NCBI GenBank assembly: GCA_012976225.1
Contig: JAAVVG010000009.1
Location: forward strand, 806,001 to 870,000
DNA length: 64,000 bases
Direction: 5' to 3'
Source: Golubevia sp. BC0850
Lineage: Eukaryota > Basidiomycota > Exobasidiomycetes > Golubeviales > Golubeviaceae
In this document: positions 10,970 to 23,468 of the stretch, piece after piece
How the letters are laid out: the number at the start of each line of letters is the position of its first letter
Numbering within the stretch: the first letter of the stretch is position 1
Notes under the pieces: generated by a model
Database searches by the model: none
Told to the model about the DNA's origin: nothing
Seen by the model: the letters and a program-made list of their open reading frames with translations, nothing else
Program-made: the position numbers and the translations under genes

Positions 10970-11034
10970 TCTTCCTGGAAAGGACGATCTGGCAATTCCC
11001 CGATGGACAGGATCGGCTAGAGGTCAAGGTGTCC

Positions 11035-12728
11035 ATGAATGATCAGCTGGTCGAAGAAGAAGATCAAGAACCAAGTCAAGATGGAAGACAACTTTCCTCC
11101 AACATCGTGAGTGTGAGTCTGTTCAAATTAAATGAGACTTTGACAGGATTCCTTCCGCTCCCCAATACTGACTTACTATCTCATCCAACCCATCTTCAGA
11201 ACCTGGAGCCCAATGAAAAGATCAAAGTGGAACTGATTTGGCGCACAGATGGTTCTAAGAAAAGGTTAAGTGCTCAGTCTCACTATCTGGACCTACGGTT
11301 TCGATTATTCATTGGTTCCTCAAGACCCTAACAACAAAGAACAGCAATATTACGACGAGGTATTGGTCACTCCATTGAATCCTGAACTCATCGCAGAATT
11401 TGACAAAACTCTTTGTTTCGACTCAAATGAACATCGTGGACATTTGACTGCTGTCAGAGAGCAATCAAGAATTATGAGCACTGCCAGTCTTGGATACAAC
11501 ACCAATCCAAGGGCAAAACATGGTTTAGAACTTGAACTCCCGAAGCGGAATGAAGCTCAGAAGATACAATTTATGTACATGCACACAGTTGATGGAATGA
11601 GAGCCGACTCTGGTAGACCTTCTAGAAGATCGGCAGCATCTAGAAATTTGGAATCTGATTATCTTACAAATGCTAAAGGGAAGAACTCGCCAGATAAAGG
11701 TGGAAGTTCAAGATCTAGATCAGCTACTGGTAGAGATTCAATTTCTGCAAGACCAGCTTCAAAAGCTCATGCCAGAGTTTCTGAAGCTCCTTCAGATATT
11801 GATATTGAGATTTCAAATGGCTTATCTGATGGTGCTGAAGGTGAGTTGATTTCCCTTGGAGAGCTCCCTAAGGTGTTAGAGATCTACCCTTTCCGACCCT
11901 TTCCTCTTTTCATAGATGCCGACAATCCAAAACCTAGTCCTCCGGCAAATTCAGGTGAAAAGGATTTGCGTCTCTCAATTTCAAATCGATCCCTTTCTAC
12001 CGCTGCAACTTCTTTTGCTTCGTCTTCTTCGGGTTCAAGTGCACGTCAACAGATCCTTAAAGGGCTAGAATCATTAGAGCAAGAACTTGCTTCTGAGAAA
12101 AAGTTGCTTGAACCACCAAGGAATGAAATTAAGAAACTGAATTCCAAAATGATGTCAGAACAGCAGACTTCAGAAGGGAGTCAATAAAATCTTAGAAGAG
12201 AACTCGCAGAAGCTAAGCAAAGGTTCTTAGAAGAAAGAGAATTGAGAGATAAAGAAAGAAAGGAAAGAAGAAGAAGAGGAAGAGAGGAAGATATCTCATA
12301 TAATTGAAGATAGAGATCAGGTGAAGAAAGAGAGAGATGAACTTAAGATGGAACTTGACGAGGTGAAGAGAAAAGGAGATAATCTAAGGAAGGAGAACGA
12401 CGATCTGAAAAGAGAGAGGACTTCCTCTGACAGAATCTCAAATCAAAGACCAAATTCACGAAATCTCAAAACAAACAAGCCAGGCCGCATCTCTAAATCA
12501 GAAGCAGAGTCAAGCAATCCCAAAAAGAAGTCTCTCATCAGACCGAACGCAACAAACTCAAATTCAACAGCTTCAAGTTCAAGACTCAGCATTGCTCCTT
12601 CAGTATCTGCCCCAAGTCAAGCTCAGCGTAAGACCGTGGAAATTACTTCACCTGTTTCCCGCCCGGGCTCAAAGCAAGTCTCTCCTTCTCCCTACTACTA
12701 CCGGTGGTCTCAAGAGAAAGTCAACTGA
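11035..12728 (+). pseudogene. Degenerate Ser-rich coiled-coil protein gene
   Basis: Coding texture runs from ATG 11035 (MNDQLVEEEDQEPS) across two good introns (11107-11199 and 11841-11915) but does not form one frame. After KIKVELIWRTDGSKKR the frame shifts near 11264-11277 before SLTIWTYGFDYSLV continues. An in-frame TAA lies at 12185-12187 after SEGSQ, with coiled-coil coding continuing directly (NLRRELAEAKQRFLEE). A further shift occurs in the purine run at about 12240-12295 before HIIEDRDQVKKERDELK. The N-terminal 150 residues look globular (NKEQQYYDEVLVTPLNPELI), the middle is Ser/Arg-rich and the end is a charged coiled coil. I do not recognise the family. Introns that would explain all three breaks are not visible (the GT..AG stretch at 11265 is only 13 nt), so I call it a pseudogene. 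Sequencing error is the main alternative. Confidence 0.5.
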
Positions 12729-13478
12729 ACCCTCTACTCAAGGTCGCCCACAATTTCGACAAAAAGCTCGTCCGTATGCTGGTCAGGGAAAGGATAGGAG
12801 TACAGCGACTGATATCGACGGTGGTTCTCTCTATCAAGAACTGTGGATGGTTAGGTCGCAAGAAGAGAAAGAAGGAATTGGTGGGAAACAATCTGGAAAC
12901 AACAGCCATTCACCACTTTCTTGAGGTTACTGATTCTCTCGAATCTTTGGAAGTAAACGGTGGAGCTGCGGTTACTACTTCTGGCAACAAAGCAATGTTA
13001 CAAATCTCCACCGATTGTCTCTCGAGTCTCTCCAGCTTTTACGGTTCAATCAAGCACCTCCGAATCATCCACATCGTTTCATCGCAGTCAGGCAGCTTGG
13101 ATCTCTCAGCCTTCAAAAACCTCAAGATCTTAAGCCTGGGTCCTTACATTCTGATTGGAGTGGAGAGAGGGCAATTGGGTTCTTTACTAGTATCAGGTGT
13201 TGAAGTCCTTCATCTTCCATTCTTCCGATTTCTCTGATCCGGTGGCGAAAATCAAGATTTTGGAGAAGAGATACTACTTTCGAAGATCATTTGCGGGAAG
13301 TTAGTTCCAAATCTGAAGCACGTGGTCGTCCCCTCCAAGCCCATCGACATGAACTTTTCGGAAGCAGAGACGTCGTCTCATTCGTTCAAGAGGGAAGGAA
13401 AGGGTTGAGAGAAAACAAGATGGTCAAGAGTGGGGAGGTCAAGCTGAGAACTCTAGGATTAGGAGAGACAAGTGAGTA
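12704..13478 (+). pseudogene. F-box/LRR-like gene fragment, degenerate
   Basis: The plus-strand frame at about 12704-13237 has no ATG at its head and encodes a leucine-rich-repeat-like stretch. It includes VRERIGVQRLISTVVLSIK, SLESLEVNGGAAV and LSAFKNLKILSLGPYILIG, the spacing typical of fungal F-box/LRR proteins. After its stop the other frames continue the pattern: at about 13280-13390 a frame reads LLSKIICGKLVPNLKHVVVP, a typical C-terminal repeat. The F-box itself is not found, and the upstream end overlaps the broken coiled-coil gene in another frame. Loss of the N-terminus plus a frame break suggests a relic. The family call is by pattern only. Confidence 0.45.
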
Positions 13479-14072
13479 GACGAACACTCATTATTCCCGC
13501 TGCTCATTCTAACTCTAGGTTGAACCCCTACTACACCTTATCCCCTCTCAGCCGGCGATGAACCCAAAGGAGAGAACTGCCTATCAAACTTTACATGAAT
13601 CTCTCCATTCCCCCAACATTGATGCTTCAAGACGAGTAGGAATCAGACCACTCTGCAACCTCTGTTGGGAGAGGTAAGGAGACGGGAGTATGGGATAGGG
13701 GATGGGAAAGGGTTGGGGGTGACGTGGGAATCCTTGAAGCGTCTGCTTCAGTTTGATTATGTAATCAGGTCTACTCATGATGTTTGATAGAAGCGAGAGT
13801 GAAGTTGAGGTTCATGGTTGAAAGTCCAGAATTCACTTTGTCTCCAGTCACCAGGATTAGCGGGCGATAAGCATATGCATTTGAGTAAAGAGAAAACACA
13901 GCACAAACAAACAAAGAAATGAAAAGAAACAATTACACATCGCACAACAGAAGATTTTGAGAATGAACGATGATGAATTGGTGTAACCCTGACCGCTCGA
14001 ATTTTGACCCCCCCTCTCTCTCCTCTCCGCTTTTCATCTCAAGTCCGCTTTGGCAACTTGCTTTCGTGCTAT
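13479..14072. other. Intergenic region before the EDC4 3' end
   Basis: No supported gene. Short frames on both strands lack domains. AT-richer sequence near 13870-13935 (GCATATGCAT and AAACAAAC repeats) probably belongs to 3' UTRs. Confidence 0.35.
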
Positions 14073-17000
14073 TCAGGGCAACCGCCCGCAAATACCATCT
14101 AACCTCTGCTGGTCCAGCCACTTTTTCCCGCCAGATCCATCCTCTCGATGAACTCTCCTGGCTGCTTTCCCAAGAGCTTCTCTAATAACCGGTCCAACGA
14201 ATGCGATATGACCTCTGATAGATTCATCACCACAGTTCAAAGATTTCGAGCAACATTCAATAACTGGAAGAGATAAACCGAATGGAATAGGAGGAGTGAA
14301 CTCAGTGTAACCTTCTTCAGTAGGATTCAATAAAACCGCCAATCTATGTAGAAGTGTCAGTAGAACAGGTTGAGATAAACCATTGATTCTGATTTGTAGA
14401 TAGTTCAAAGCATCATTTCCAGTTTTTCGTTTTTGTGAGTTACTTTGAACAGCTTCATTATAAAGAGATTGAATGACTTGTTTGAGGAGTTCGTTAGATC
14501 TAGAAGCAGGTTGCGCTGATAAGGCTGAAAGTAAAAGGTCTTCTAAATTCATAAGAGGCTCTGAGATGGGCTGATTTGGAGGAAGTTCCTGTTGAGATTG
14601 AATCGTCTGAGGAGCTGGAACGGGTTGTTGAGGAGATGACATTGATTGAGAAGTTGGAAATTGTTGAGATCGAGATTGAGAGAAAGATGGAGGTTGCATC
14701 GGATGACCAAAGTTTGGATTTGATCTAGAATTAGGCATAGAGCTTTGAACCGAACTTGGCATTGAAGAAGGAGGAGGAGAAGTGGAAAGGCCTTGTTGAG
14801 AGTGGATGGATTGTTGCTGTCGTTCTTGCATTCTGACTTGTTGTTGTTCCCTATAGACTTGATTCTCAGGATCACTACTTCCCCAAGTAGAAGAAGAAGG
14901 ATTAATACCATTTCCTTCTCCTAGGTTTCCATTGAAAGTCTTGATAGGAGTTGACACTGGATTATTACCTCTGTTCTCTTGTCCTTTCATCGCTTTTAGC
15001 TCTCTCAATTCATCTCTCAGTCCTCCTATACTCTTCTCCAGCTTTCCGTTCTTCTCCATCAGCATTCTGATCTTTTCTCCAAAGCTGTTAAAACTAGCTT
15101 GCATTCCTCTCATTTCCATCTCCATCTCTTTCAATTCTTCAAGCTGAGATTTTTCCAGATCTTTTCTCAAGTTCAGCATTTCATCTGCAATTTGATCTTG
15201 AATCTTGTCAGCCAAGGAATTTAATCTGTGATCTAAATGAGGAATTGTAACTTGAGTTGCAACTTCAATTGAAGCAGTTCTAATCGAAGGAACCATTTGA
15301 GCCAGGAAACCATCATTTAAACCATCTAGAATGAGTCCTTCAAATTCTCGAGACTTCAACATCTTTGAGATTTCAACAGGTAAGATCCTGATTAAAGAAG
15401 CATGAATCCCCTCCTTGACGTCTGAATGCAATTTCTCTTGAACCACATTCTTCATGATTGGGATTAGGTTTCTATTCACTTTGTCAGCGAGCCTTTCCAG
15501 ATCACCATCTCTCATGCTTAAAGTTGGACTTTGAACAGCCAACGGAGGTGGTGGAGTTGAGACTCGGTTCAAATTCATTCTTGAAAGGAAATTAGACTGA
15601 TCAGATCGAATAGTGGAAACCAATTCTCGAGTTTGAACAGATAAAGCGTCGAACAATCTCTTCTCCATTGATTGAAATTCTTGTTTAATCTCCATTGTTG
15701 AAATGCTTGAAGCAGCTGGAACAGGATTGAAACTTGCTGAGGAGGAGGAAGATGAATGCGTATCCACCAAAGAAGTGGCAGACAAGAACCTTTCTCCCAA
15801 CAAGGTTACTTTATCTCCGTTATCAACCGTTTTTCCTTTCTCTAGAACCTTCTCCTCCTCGACGTCTTCATTCCTAGATTCTGATCCTGATTGTTCATCA
15901 GTACTGACTACTTGAAGTTGATCTCCGACCTCAGCTTTTCTTCCTTTCTTTGTACTCTTACTGGCACTCCTGCTTCTTCTGCTTCTCGAAGATCTCGATT
16001 TCTTAGCAGGAGTTGTCGGTTCAATAAAGTTCCTTTCGTTCTCCATCATTTTCAAAACCTCTTCTTCAGCTTCTTTCTCCTCTAATTCTTCTGCTTTAGT
16101 TGGCAATGATAAACTTTGATCTCCAAGTAAAGAAGCAACTGCTTCCCTAGCTTCCTCAATTTCACTTTCACTTGCTTTTCCCTTGGATTCTAGATTTTCA
16201 AATTTCACTGAAAATTTACTGCCTTGAACTTGGGTCGGAGTCGCTGGTTCTGATTCTGAGATGATTTCATGGTTGATGGATCCAGCAGATAAACCTTGGT
16301 TCGTGGTAGAAGTTTGAGTAGTAGCGTTTCCGTTCGTAGCTGGAGGAGGATTCTTCATAGGGGTGAAAAGAGGTTCAGGAGTTAAAGTCTCTCTCTTGAT
16401 GTCCCTGATAGTAGGACTTAAGTCTCTTGAACCTGATCCTCCATCTTCTTCCTTGATTTCTACCTCTTCTAATTTGATTCCACTTTCAACCATCTTCTCC
16501 TCTGCTTCAGCAACGATTTCACCCTCCTCCACTTCCTCCTCGAAGACATCTCCAGGAATTTCAATCCTACTAATTCCCTTTCTATTCATAACAGTTGCAC
16601 TCCAACCATTTCCAGCTCCCAAGTTCTGATTCATCTTAACTGAGATCACTGGATTCTTAAGACCACATTCTTTCATTTCACCCAGTTCAACTTTCTTCCA
16701 CGGGAGTAAAGTCTCTCTATCTTTGAGGCTTGAACTTGAGTTCAGTAGATCCAACCTTGAAAACAGTTCTTGAGACTCATCAGGTATTTCACCTTCTTCA
16801 TTTTCGAAGGCCAACTGACTTAAAGCTATAAACCTCTGTTTCTCTAAATCATAATTCGAAGTCATTTCTTTGTGAGCTTTTGAAGTGGTGAAAAGAACTT
16901 TTGAACAGAAGATACTGGATCTAAGACTGTTGAAAAGGAAGATTTTGTTGTTCCTTTCATCTATTTCTAGAAGGTTGAAATGATTTGAACTTGAGGTTGA

Positions 17001-19155
17001 AGTCGAATCTTTGAGGTCTCCAAATGAAATGACAGATTTGATGATCCCAGTAGAAAGGTCTACCAATCCGAGAACTGTGTTCAAATTGAGTCCGATCAAT
17101 AAAGAATCTGGGAACTCGGAATCCTTCTCGTAGATAAATTTCATTGAACTTGGAATTAAGGTGGCAGTCGAACTTTTCGGGAAGGGAGGAAGCTTAATCA
17201 CCCTCTTGATATTTGAGTTACCATTCTCGATAGAAGGAGTAGTAGTTGAATGTAGAACCAAAGTCAACACATGATTCTCAGCTTGAGTCTTAGGCAGAAG
17301 TAGCCTAGCTAGAATGGAACCATCTTTGGAGATGGCAGTTGAGGCTAAATTGTGAGAAGATGATTCCTATAGAAGAAAGAATGATTGTGAATGAATATGG
17401 AGGAGGAGCGATCAGAGATTCGATTCATCATCTTGTTTCTTTCCACTGCGTACTAACCTCATCATCACCAAACAAGTCTCTCTCTTTCTCATCTCCCTTC
17501 ATCAACTCTCTCTCATCTACTAAACCTCCATTCCTATCAATACAATCCTCAATTCCAACCTTCAATACCTTCCCATCGTTTCTACTCAAAAACATTTCTC
17601 TTTCATTCTTAGGATGCGTCAAGATTGATAGAAACCTACTCTCAAAGACATTACTTTCTTCATCAAAAGTTCGAGAGTTGATTCCACCGATAGGTTTGGT
17701 ATGATCTCTAACCTTTACATTTTCTTCTTTAGATTCACCAAAATCTTCAGGTATTTTCCAAATTAGTAAACCATCTTCACCTTCTTGATCTGTTGCATGA
17801 AGATTTTTCCCAATCAACCCAACTATTAAATATCCACCACTCGTCAAACTCCTAACAACCAAACTTCTGATTTCTTTCCTTCCTGGAACTAACAACAATT
17901 CTCGATTCCCATTTTCTAGGTTAATGATTCTAATTCTACCTTTTGACATTACATAGATTGTGATTTGAGATTCCATTCCTAAAGTCTCAACTTTTTGAGA
18001 AGGGAAACAAAGATCTGTACCTTTCGCTCTTCCACCATCAATAGAAAAGGTAGCAGGAAATAAAGGACCATTAGAAGATCCACTAGAAATAGCAGTAATA
18101 TCCCTAATTTCCAATTTAGCTGGATAAAGAGATAAACCTCCTGGATTTGAAACTCTCAAATCTAAAGTAATCAACATTTGATCATCAGACAAAGCTTCCT
18201 TTTTGAATCCAGAAGTTTCTGGAGTAGAGTTGTTGAACATTGAAGATAGATGATGAAGAGCTGATAGGATAGGTTTTTTCCCTTCTTCTTCTTTGATGAT
18301 TGGTTCATTCGAACCTCTTCTTGAATCTGAAAATGTGACTGGAGAATCTAGATGATTTGAGGGAGTTGGAAGTTGTTTCTTTGGGATAGGAGTGGATCTT
18401 TCTTCTAGAATGATGACTGAATCACCTGAATCTGAGTCGTCTTCTTCTTCCTTCGATGGGCCTGTAACTCCGACTGGTTTTACCTGATTTTGAATCTCAA
18501 TTGGATCTGAAGCTGGATCTATGCTTACTGATGGAATGGAAGTAGCGGGTGTAGGAGCAATTGGTTGCTGCGAAGGTTGAGGTTGAGATTGAGCGATTCC
18601 TGATCCCATTGTCGAATAGCTTTGACCAAAAGATTGAATAGGGCTAGAAGCAGAAGCAGTACCATTCGTAACTTCATTCCCACCACTCGTACCACCACCA
18701 CCACCTAGTAGAGCTAGTAGCTGTTTCGAAGGATCTAGACCAGAAGCAGTTGACGATCTTGATTGCTGAGGGGGTGAGGTCAACCTATTGGGAGCATTGT
18801 TTAATAAATCCATTAATGAAGATGAAGATGAAGAAGATAGAAGTGAACTTGAAGGGACTGGAGAAGTTGCATCTTGATGAGAAGAGCGAGTGCGAGGATT
18901 AGGATGACAAGATGAAGAAGAGGCTGGAATCGGAATTGCAGTCGGTGTTGATGGCGATTGATGATTCAAATTGGATTGATAGGACTGAGTTGGAGTTGAT
19001 GGTTGGTTGGAAGTGGAAGTGGAAGGAGGAGGAGGAGGAGGAGTGGATTGAGATTGAGATTCAGACTGAAGATGAAGAGATGATGAAGATGCTGAAGAAG
19101 AAGTTGCACCTGCGGCTGGTCCTCTATTCAGCAAAGCCAGCAATGGATTCGACAT
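14073..19155 (-). CDS. EDC4: Enhancer of mRNA decapping, Ge-1/EDC4 family
   Basis: Scaffold of the decapping complex in P-bodies that links Dcp2 and its activators. Two exons, 19155-17458 and 17366-14073, are joined by a 91-nt GTTAGT...TAG intron (phase 0), giving about 1,660 residues. The start MSNPLLALLNRG opens a long Ser/Pro/Gln-rich region. From about residue 300 a WD40-like Ge-1 domain follows (LVVRSLTSGGYLIVGLIGKN, RFLSILTHPKNEREMFLSR) and continues into exon 2 (LPKTQAENHVLTLVLHST). The middle is acidic with an Arg/Ser nuclear-type stretch (KKSRSSRSRRSRSASK). Next comes a long coiled coil (SQLEELKEMEMEMRGMQASF). The C-terminal helical domain (EDLLLSALSAQPASRSNELL, LTLLHRLAVLL) is typical of Ge-1 self-assembly and P-body targeting. 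The order of parts matches Ge-1. Its promoter is shared with the nucleoside hydrolase, 207 bp between start codons. Confidence 0.85.
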
Positions 19156-19362
19156 TGATCAATTCAAGTCAGTCAATCCAAGAGATCCGGTAACTGAGAG
19201 TGGTTTGAAGACAAGTGGAGAGAACTTCGGCGATATACCAAAACGAAATTCCTTCTCGCTTCGACGTCCTTCCCTTCTGACCACAACACCCTTGTGACTT
19301 TTCTCTTTCTTTCTTTCTTCTTTCCTTTCCATCTTTCAATTCTTCCTTTCACGATTTCCAAG

Positions 19363-21063
19363 ATGGTAGACGCCCCAAAGATTCCACTCATCATAGAGCA
19401 AGTGTCTTCTCTTTCTCTCTCAAAAGACTCCCACTCTCGTTTCGCTAACTCTTTTTCCCTCTTCTCTCCCGTCTTTCTTTAATTCAGTACCGACCCAGGA
19501 GTAGATGACGTTCTCGCGATCCTCCTAGTAAGTCACCCTCGTTTTCGTCCTTCCTTCTGGTTCGTTCATCATCTAACTTCTTCTCTCCCCAGGCTCTGGC
19601 ATCTCCCGAAATCACATTAAAAGCCATCACATTAACCTTCGGAAATACAACTCTAGACCATGCAGAATCAAACATCTACAGAACAGGTTTAGTCCTTAGA
19701 AAACATCTCTTAGATTCCAAAACTCCCGCAGATGTCAAGGAGAGGTTCTCAACCAACTTTGGAGAGGATTCCTCAGAGATCAAAGTTGCAGTTGGAGCTG
19801 AAGGGCCATTAGGTGGAAAAAGATTTACTGCTGGTTATTTGTTAGCATCTTCAGCTTGCCTCCTTCATCTATCTACTGTTCATTCACTCACCTCATTTCC
19901 CTTCTCTCCTCGTTCTTCGCACAGCCACGGCAGAGATGGTCTCTCATCGATTTCAACTCTCCCTTCGAATCCATTCCCAACTACTTCTTCATCACATTCA
20001 CCTCATCCTTTCAAATCAGTCTCTTTATCATCATGCGATCAAATCTTGAAGACCTTATCTGAAGAACCTATTCATACGGTTAGGATCGCTGCTATCGGTC
20101 CTCTTACAAACATAGCAATGGCTTTCCAAAAAGATCCAGAAACTTTCAGTAGATTAGGAAGTTTGAGTATTATGGGTGGAAGTTTAGATGGTTGTGGGAA
20201 TACTACTCCCGTTGCTGGTGAGTGTTTCAAAACGCATAGCCCTTTGGTTCTTGGCTTCCAATGTTCACCTTCTCTGTCCTTTTTCCTTTGGTTTCCGATC
20301 TCAGAGTTCAACTTCTTCGCTGATCCTCTAGCAGCCAAGATCATTATGGAAGATGCACCTGTTCATCCAGTTTTCTCTGGTCCTGGAAAAAGAGGTTTGA
20401 AATCATTCTTATTGCCTTTGGACATTACCGAAAGACATGTGGTACCTTATTCGAACATGGTCAAAACTGGACAAGACTTGAAAAACAGTGGAATTCTAGG
20501 AGAATTGTTAGTTTCTTTTTTTTGCCTTTCTTCTTCCGACTACTCCTTTTCTCTTTCGCCTCTAACCTGTTCCCTCCTCTCTTTCTTCGCCTTGCCTTCA
20601 CAGTATCTCAGCTCTCCTAACTCACCCTCGAAAAGTTACCAACAATTACGTCTCACCCTCCGAATTCGATCCAAAAAAGCATGACTTATTCCAAGCGCAT
20701 GATCCATTAGCAGTAGCTCATGCCATCTTTTCTCTTCAATCCAATCCTCAAAATATACCTGGAACCGAAACCGAAGAAGAAGGTAAAGGTTGGAAAGTTT
20801 CCTCAAGAGAATTTCAAGTGGAATGGAAAGGAGACATTACTAGAGGAATGTGTGTGGTCGATAGACGAAATCATGGAAATCAAGGTGATAAGAATAAAGC
20901 TAAACAGAATCAGAAAAATGAGGAAAAGGAGGATGGAAAGGTTGAAAAGAATGGAAAGGGGAATGATGAAGAGGGAGAATCACCTCTTCCAGTTACTGCT
21001 GTCACTGAATCTCCGGGAATTGAATGGTTTAGTAAGGTCTTTACTGAAAGGCTTGGATTTTAA
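19363..21063 (+). CDS. URH1: Inosine-uridine preferring nucleoside hydrolase
   Basis: Hydrolyses ribonucleosides to ribose and base in purine/pyrimidine salvage. Six exons: 19363-19397, 19488-19527, 19593-19840, 19925-20217, 20305-20506 and 20604-21063, about 425 residues. The spliced start gives KIPLIIDTDPGVDD, the Asp cluster that binds Ca2+ and ribose in this family. Later parts are also conserved: ITLTFGNTTLDHA, RIAAIGPLTNIAMAF, SIMGGSLDGCGNTTPVAEFNF with ADPLAAKII, and FQAHDPLAVAHA near the C-terminus carrying a conserved His-Asp pair. The first intron is GC-AG (donor GCAAGT at 19398), needed to read ID|TDPG. A Lys/Glu-rich insert near the C-terminus (about residues 360-400) is longer than usual. 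The yeast symbol is given by homology. The codon phase at all five introns supports the model. Confidence 0.88.
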
Positions 21064-22290
21064 GCAGAAAGCAGAAGTTACCCGATTTCAAGAGGAGAGA
21101 GACTTCCGAGAGACGATTGGGAAATCTTCCTGTTTAGTGTTTATAACTTCTTGCGCTATTTATCGCCTACTTGTCTACTTGATCAATCTACCTAACTATA
21201 GATACAGCACCTTACACTTTTATAGACATCTTCAACAAATCTCAAATTCAAATTTCCAAACGTGGAAACCTCGAAAGCAAAGCGGAGACCAAACCTATTA
21301 TTTGAGTGTACCTGGCTTCCTGTTTCATTGAGAGAGATTGATGAAAGAAGGGGTCCGAGATTGGCCCCTACAACGTCATGTAGAGCTTATCATAATCAAG
21401 GAACTTGGGAAACGCCGGAACATTAAGACTCTCAGAGAATCTCTGCGCACCCGCCACACCCTGAACAACAAGCGCTCTGGTCAAGCCCCAAAATCTTCAA
21501 CATCAAACCCTCACTACCTCACTTCTGATGCAGATCTCTAAGCTTTCTCAAGAAAACGTTACTTCAAACCCCTGCTCTCCCTTTCAGAATGGGGAATGCA
21601 TCACTGCACCTCCCAACTCTCTCTTCGTAGAAGTCGGACTCCTAACCTCTGATCTCAACCATCGAGACTCATTTCTAGTCACGGTGCCATCTGATAAGCA
21701 CATACAAGCCCTCAAGTCAAACTTAAAGCTTCGTCTGAGATCAAGCCAAGCCTTTCCGGTGCAGCGATGGACATCTTAACTTCCACGGTCATCTCACCAA
21801 GTATCCTATTTACGTGGCAACAGCTTACAAAGATAGACCTGATCTAGAGTTCGAGTCATAGTGGAAGGAACTAGAATTTATGGAGTTTGGGCACTTCAAG
21901 GATTTGGTTCTAGTTTGTTTAGCTGAAGATATACCCTTGAGGACAGTCATCATGGCAAGGTCGGAACTGGAACAGATGAGGATGAGAACCAAAGAGAAGG
22001 AAAAGAGAGGAGAAGTCGAGATGGAAGCCAGATCAACAGAGGTTTCTGACAAGGAAAGGCATGCGGAGATGTACCAGGATGTGAGTATAAGAGAGCCCGG
22101 TGAGCTTCGAACGTCGACGGCCATCAAATTACCCCTTGTTTACGACGTCTTCCCGCTTCGACGTCTCCATATCTTAAGATGTCAGACCTACTTCGCCAGA
22201 TTAGAGTAGGAAATGGTGTCAACTCAACTTGGATTCTCTTGGGTTCAAAAACGATCTTTCTTCTAGCGTCAACGGAGATGGGCGACCCAA
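21064..22290. other. Decayed or unassigned coding-like sequence, 1.2 kb
   Basis: After the nucleoside hydrolase stop, two plus-strand stretches have protein-like texture without forming a gene. One at about 21528-21779 includes SLFVEVGLLTSDLNHRDSFL, and one at 21880-22209 has an acidic/basic helix and LRTSTAIKLPLVYDVFPLRR. Stops and frame changes separate them and no ATG-led exon chain is visible. They may be remains of a further gene, or the upstream part of the MIF4G relic that follows. I cannot name the family. Confidence 0.3.
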
Positions 22291-23218
22291 TCACGAGAAA
22301 GCCAAGAAGACATTGAATGATACATAGGAGACGGATGAAGTCGAAGAAATCAAGAACGAGGATGACTCGGTATTGGTGAGTAAACTCAGGTCCAGACGGT
22401 GACTTCTCGCAGATATTTTTCCTAATCCCATTTCTTTCTCTTTCCAGACTACTTCTGTTAACAAGAGGTCTGACTCTGAGACTCCTCTCGACCCACTCGT
22501 CAGCCGGAACGCTAATAGGACGGTACTGCTCGGAGTCAGATCTCTCCTGGATCGCCTCACTCAGGAGAACTTTGAATCCATCTCGAACAGTATCCTGGAG
22601 AGGACCAGCACAAATGATACTGAGACCGATGCAGCTACTCTACTCCAAATTGTTACTGTTGTCTTCGAAAGAGTGATGAACGACAAGAAGGGCAATCAAT
22701 GCAAGCTCTATGTCCGTCTGATCCAAAGGCTAACAGTCAAGTTCAAAACAGAAGTCAAATCTGAGATCGAAGATGGAGAGTAAGTCACCGGATGTGCGCT
22801 CGCCTTAGCATATTTACTCAAGCAATGCCGAGACAAGTTCGAAAAATGTTTCTGTCAAACTGAGGCTGAGGATTTCAAACCCACCGGAGAAGGCAAAGAG
22901 TTGAACGAAGTTAAGGACGAGAAATGGAGCAAGACGGAAGGGGAAACCTGAACTTCTCTCGATTAAGTCCCGGCAAGCTCAATTTTCCAACAGAAGACAC
23001 GCTTCGATCAGAATCATCCGGAATTCTTCAAACTGAATTTAGGTACCGAGCGGGCTATTCACGGTTCTATCAACAGACTTTTCGAAAACGACGATGGGCG
23101 GTCTACATTCGCCATCTGCGAACTCCGTTGTCTCTTTCTTCTTCCTTCTCAAACTTTCCTAACTATGTATGGACAACGTCTCTCGAAAATCGAGAGCACT
23201 TGGTATCATAATCCTTTT
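22291..23218 (+). pseudogene. eIF4G-type MIF4G domain pseudogene
   Basis: A plus-strand exon from 22448 (acceptor TTTCCAG, after a 72-nt intron starting at 22376) encodes most of a MIF4G domain, the HEAT-like module of eIF4G that binds eIF4A. It reads VLLGVRSLLDRLTQENFESI, LLQIVTVVFERVMND and CKLYVRLIQRLTVKFK. An in-frame TAA (22781-22783) then precedes the conserved continuation VTGCALALAYLLKQCRDKFE. A TGA ends that frame near 22950. In another frame the domain resumes as EFFKLNLGTERAIHGSINRL and LTMYGQRLSKIES up to about 23218, matching the helical repeats that normally follow. Another TAG lies just upstream of the first exon. No eIF4E-binding region or C-terminal MA3 part is seen. Several lesions in a conserved essential domain mean this is a decayed extra copy. 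The working gene is presumably elsewhere. Confidence 0.65.
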
Positions 23219-23468
23219 TAAGATGGTCACCTCGCAGCCACCTCCCCACCCCTCTTCTGTCTTCTCGATTTTTGTGCTTCCCCGATTCTCCTTCTTCTTT
23301 TCGGCGCTATACGACAATGTTTAAACGAAATCTGAGTGCACTTAAACGAGCCTCGATATTGATTTCGTTTTTTGACAGCCCCTTTTTTTGAGCTCATTGC
23401 AGCACAAGCAAGCAGCTTCCTCTCGACCATCACACCAGTGGCTCAAATCCTCCTTGCACAACTCAACC

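Noticed and set aside
10815-11036. Upstream extension of the mitochondrial protein with an (ER)n run
   Set aside because: It is translation of the CT microsatellite; the presequence starts at ATG 10814.
11265-11277. A 13-nt GT..AG 'intron' that would restore frame
   Set aside because: Far below any spliceosomal minimum; treated as a frame break.
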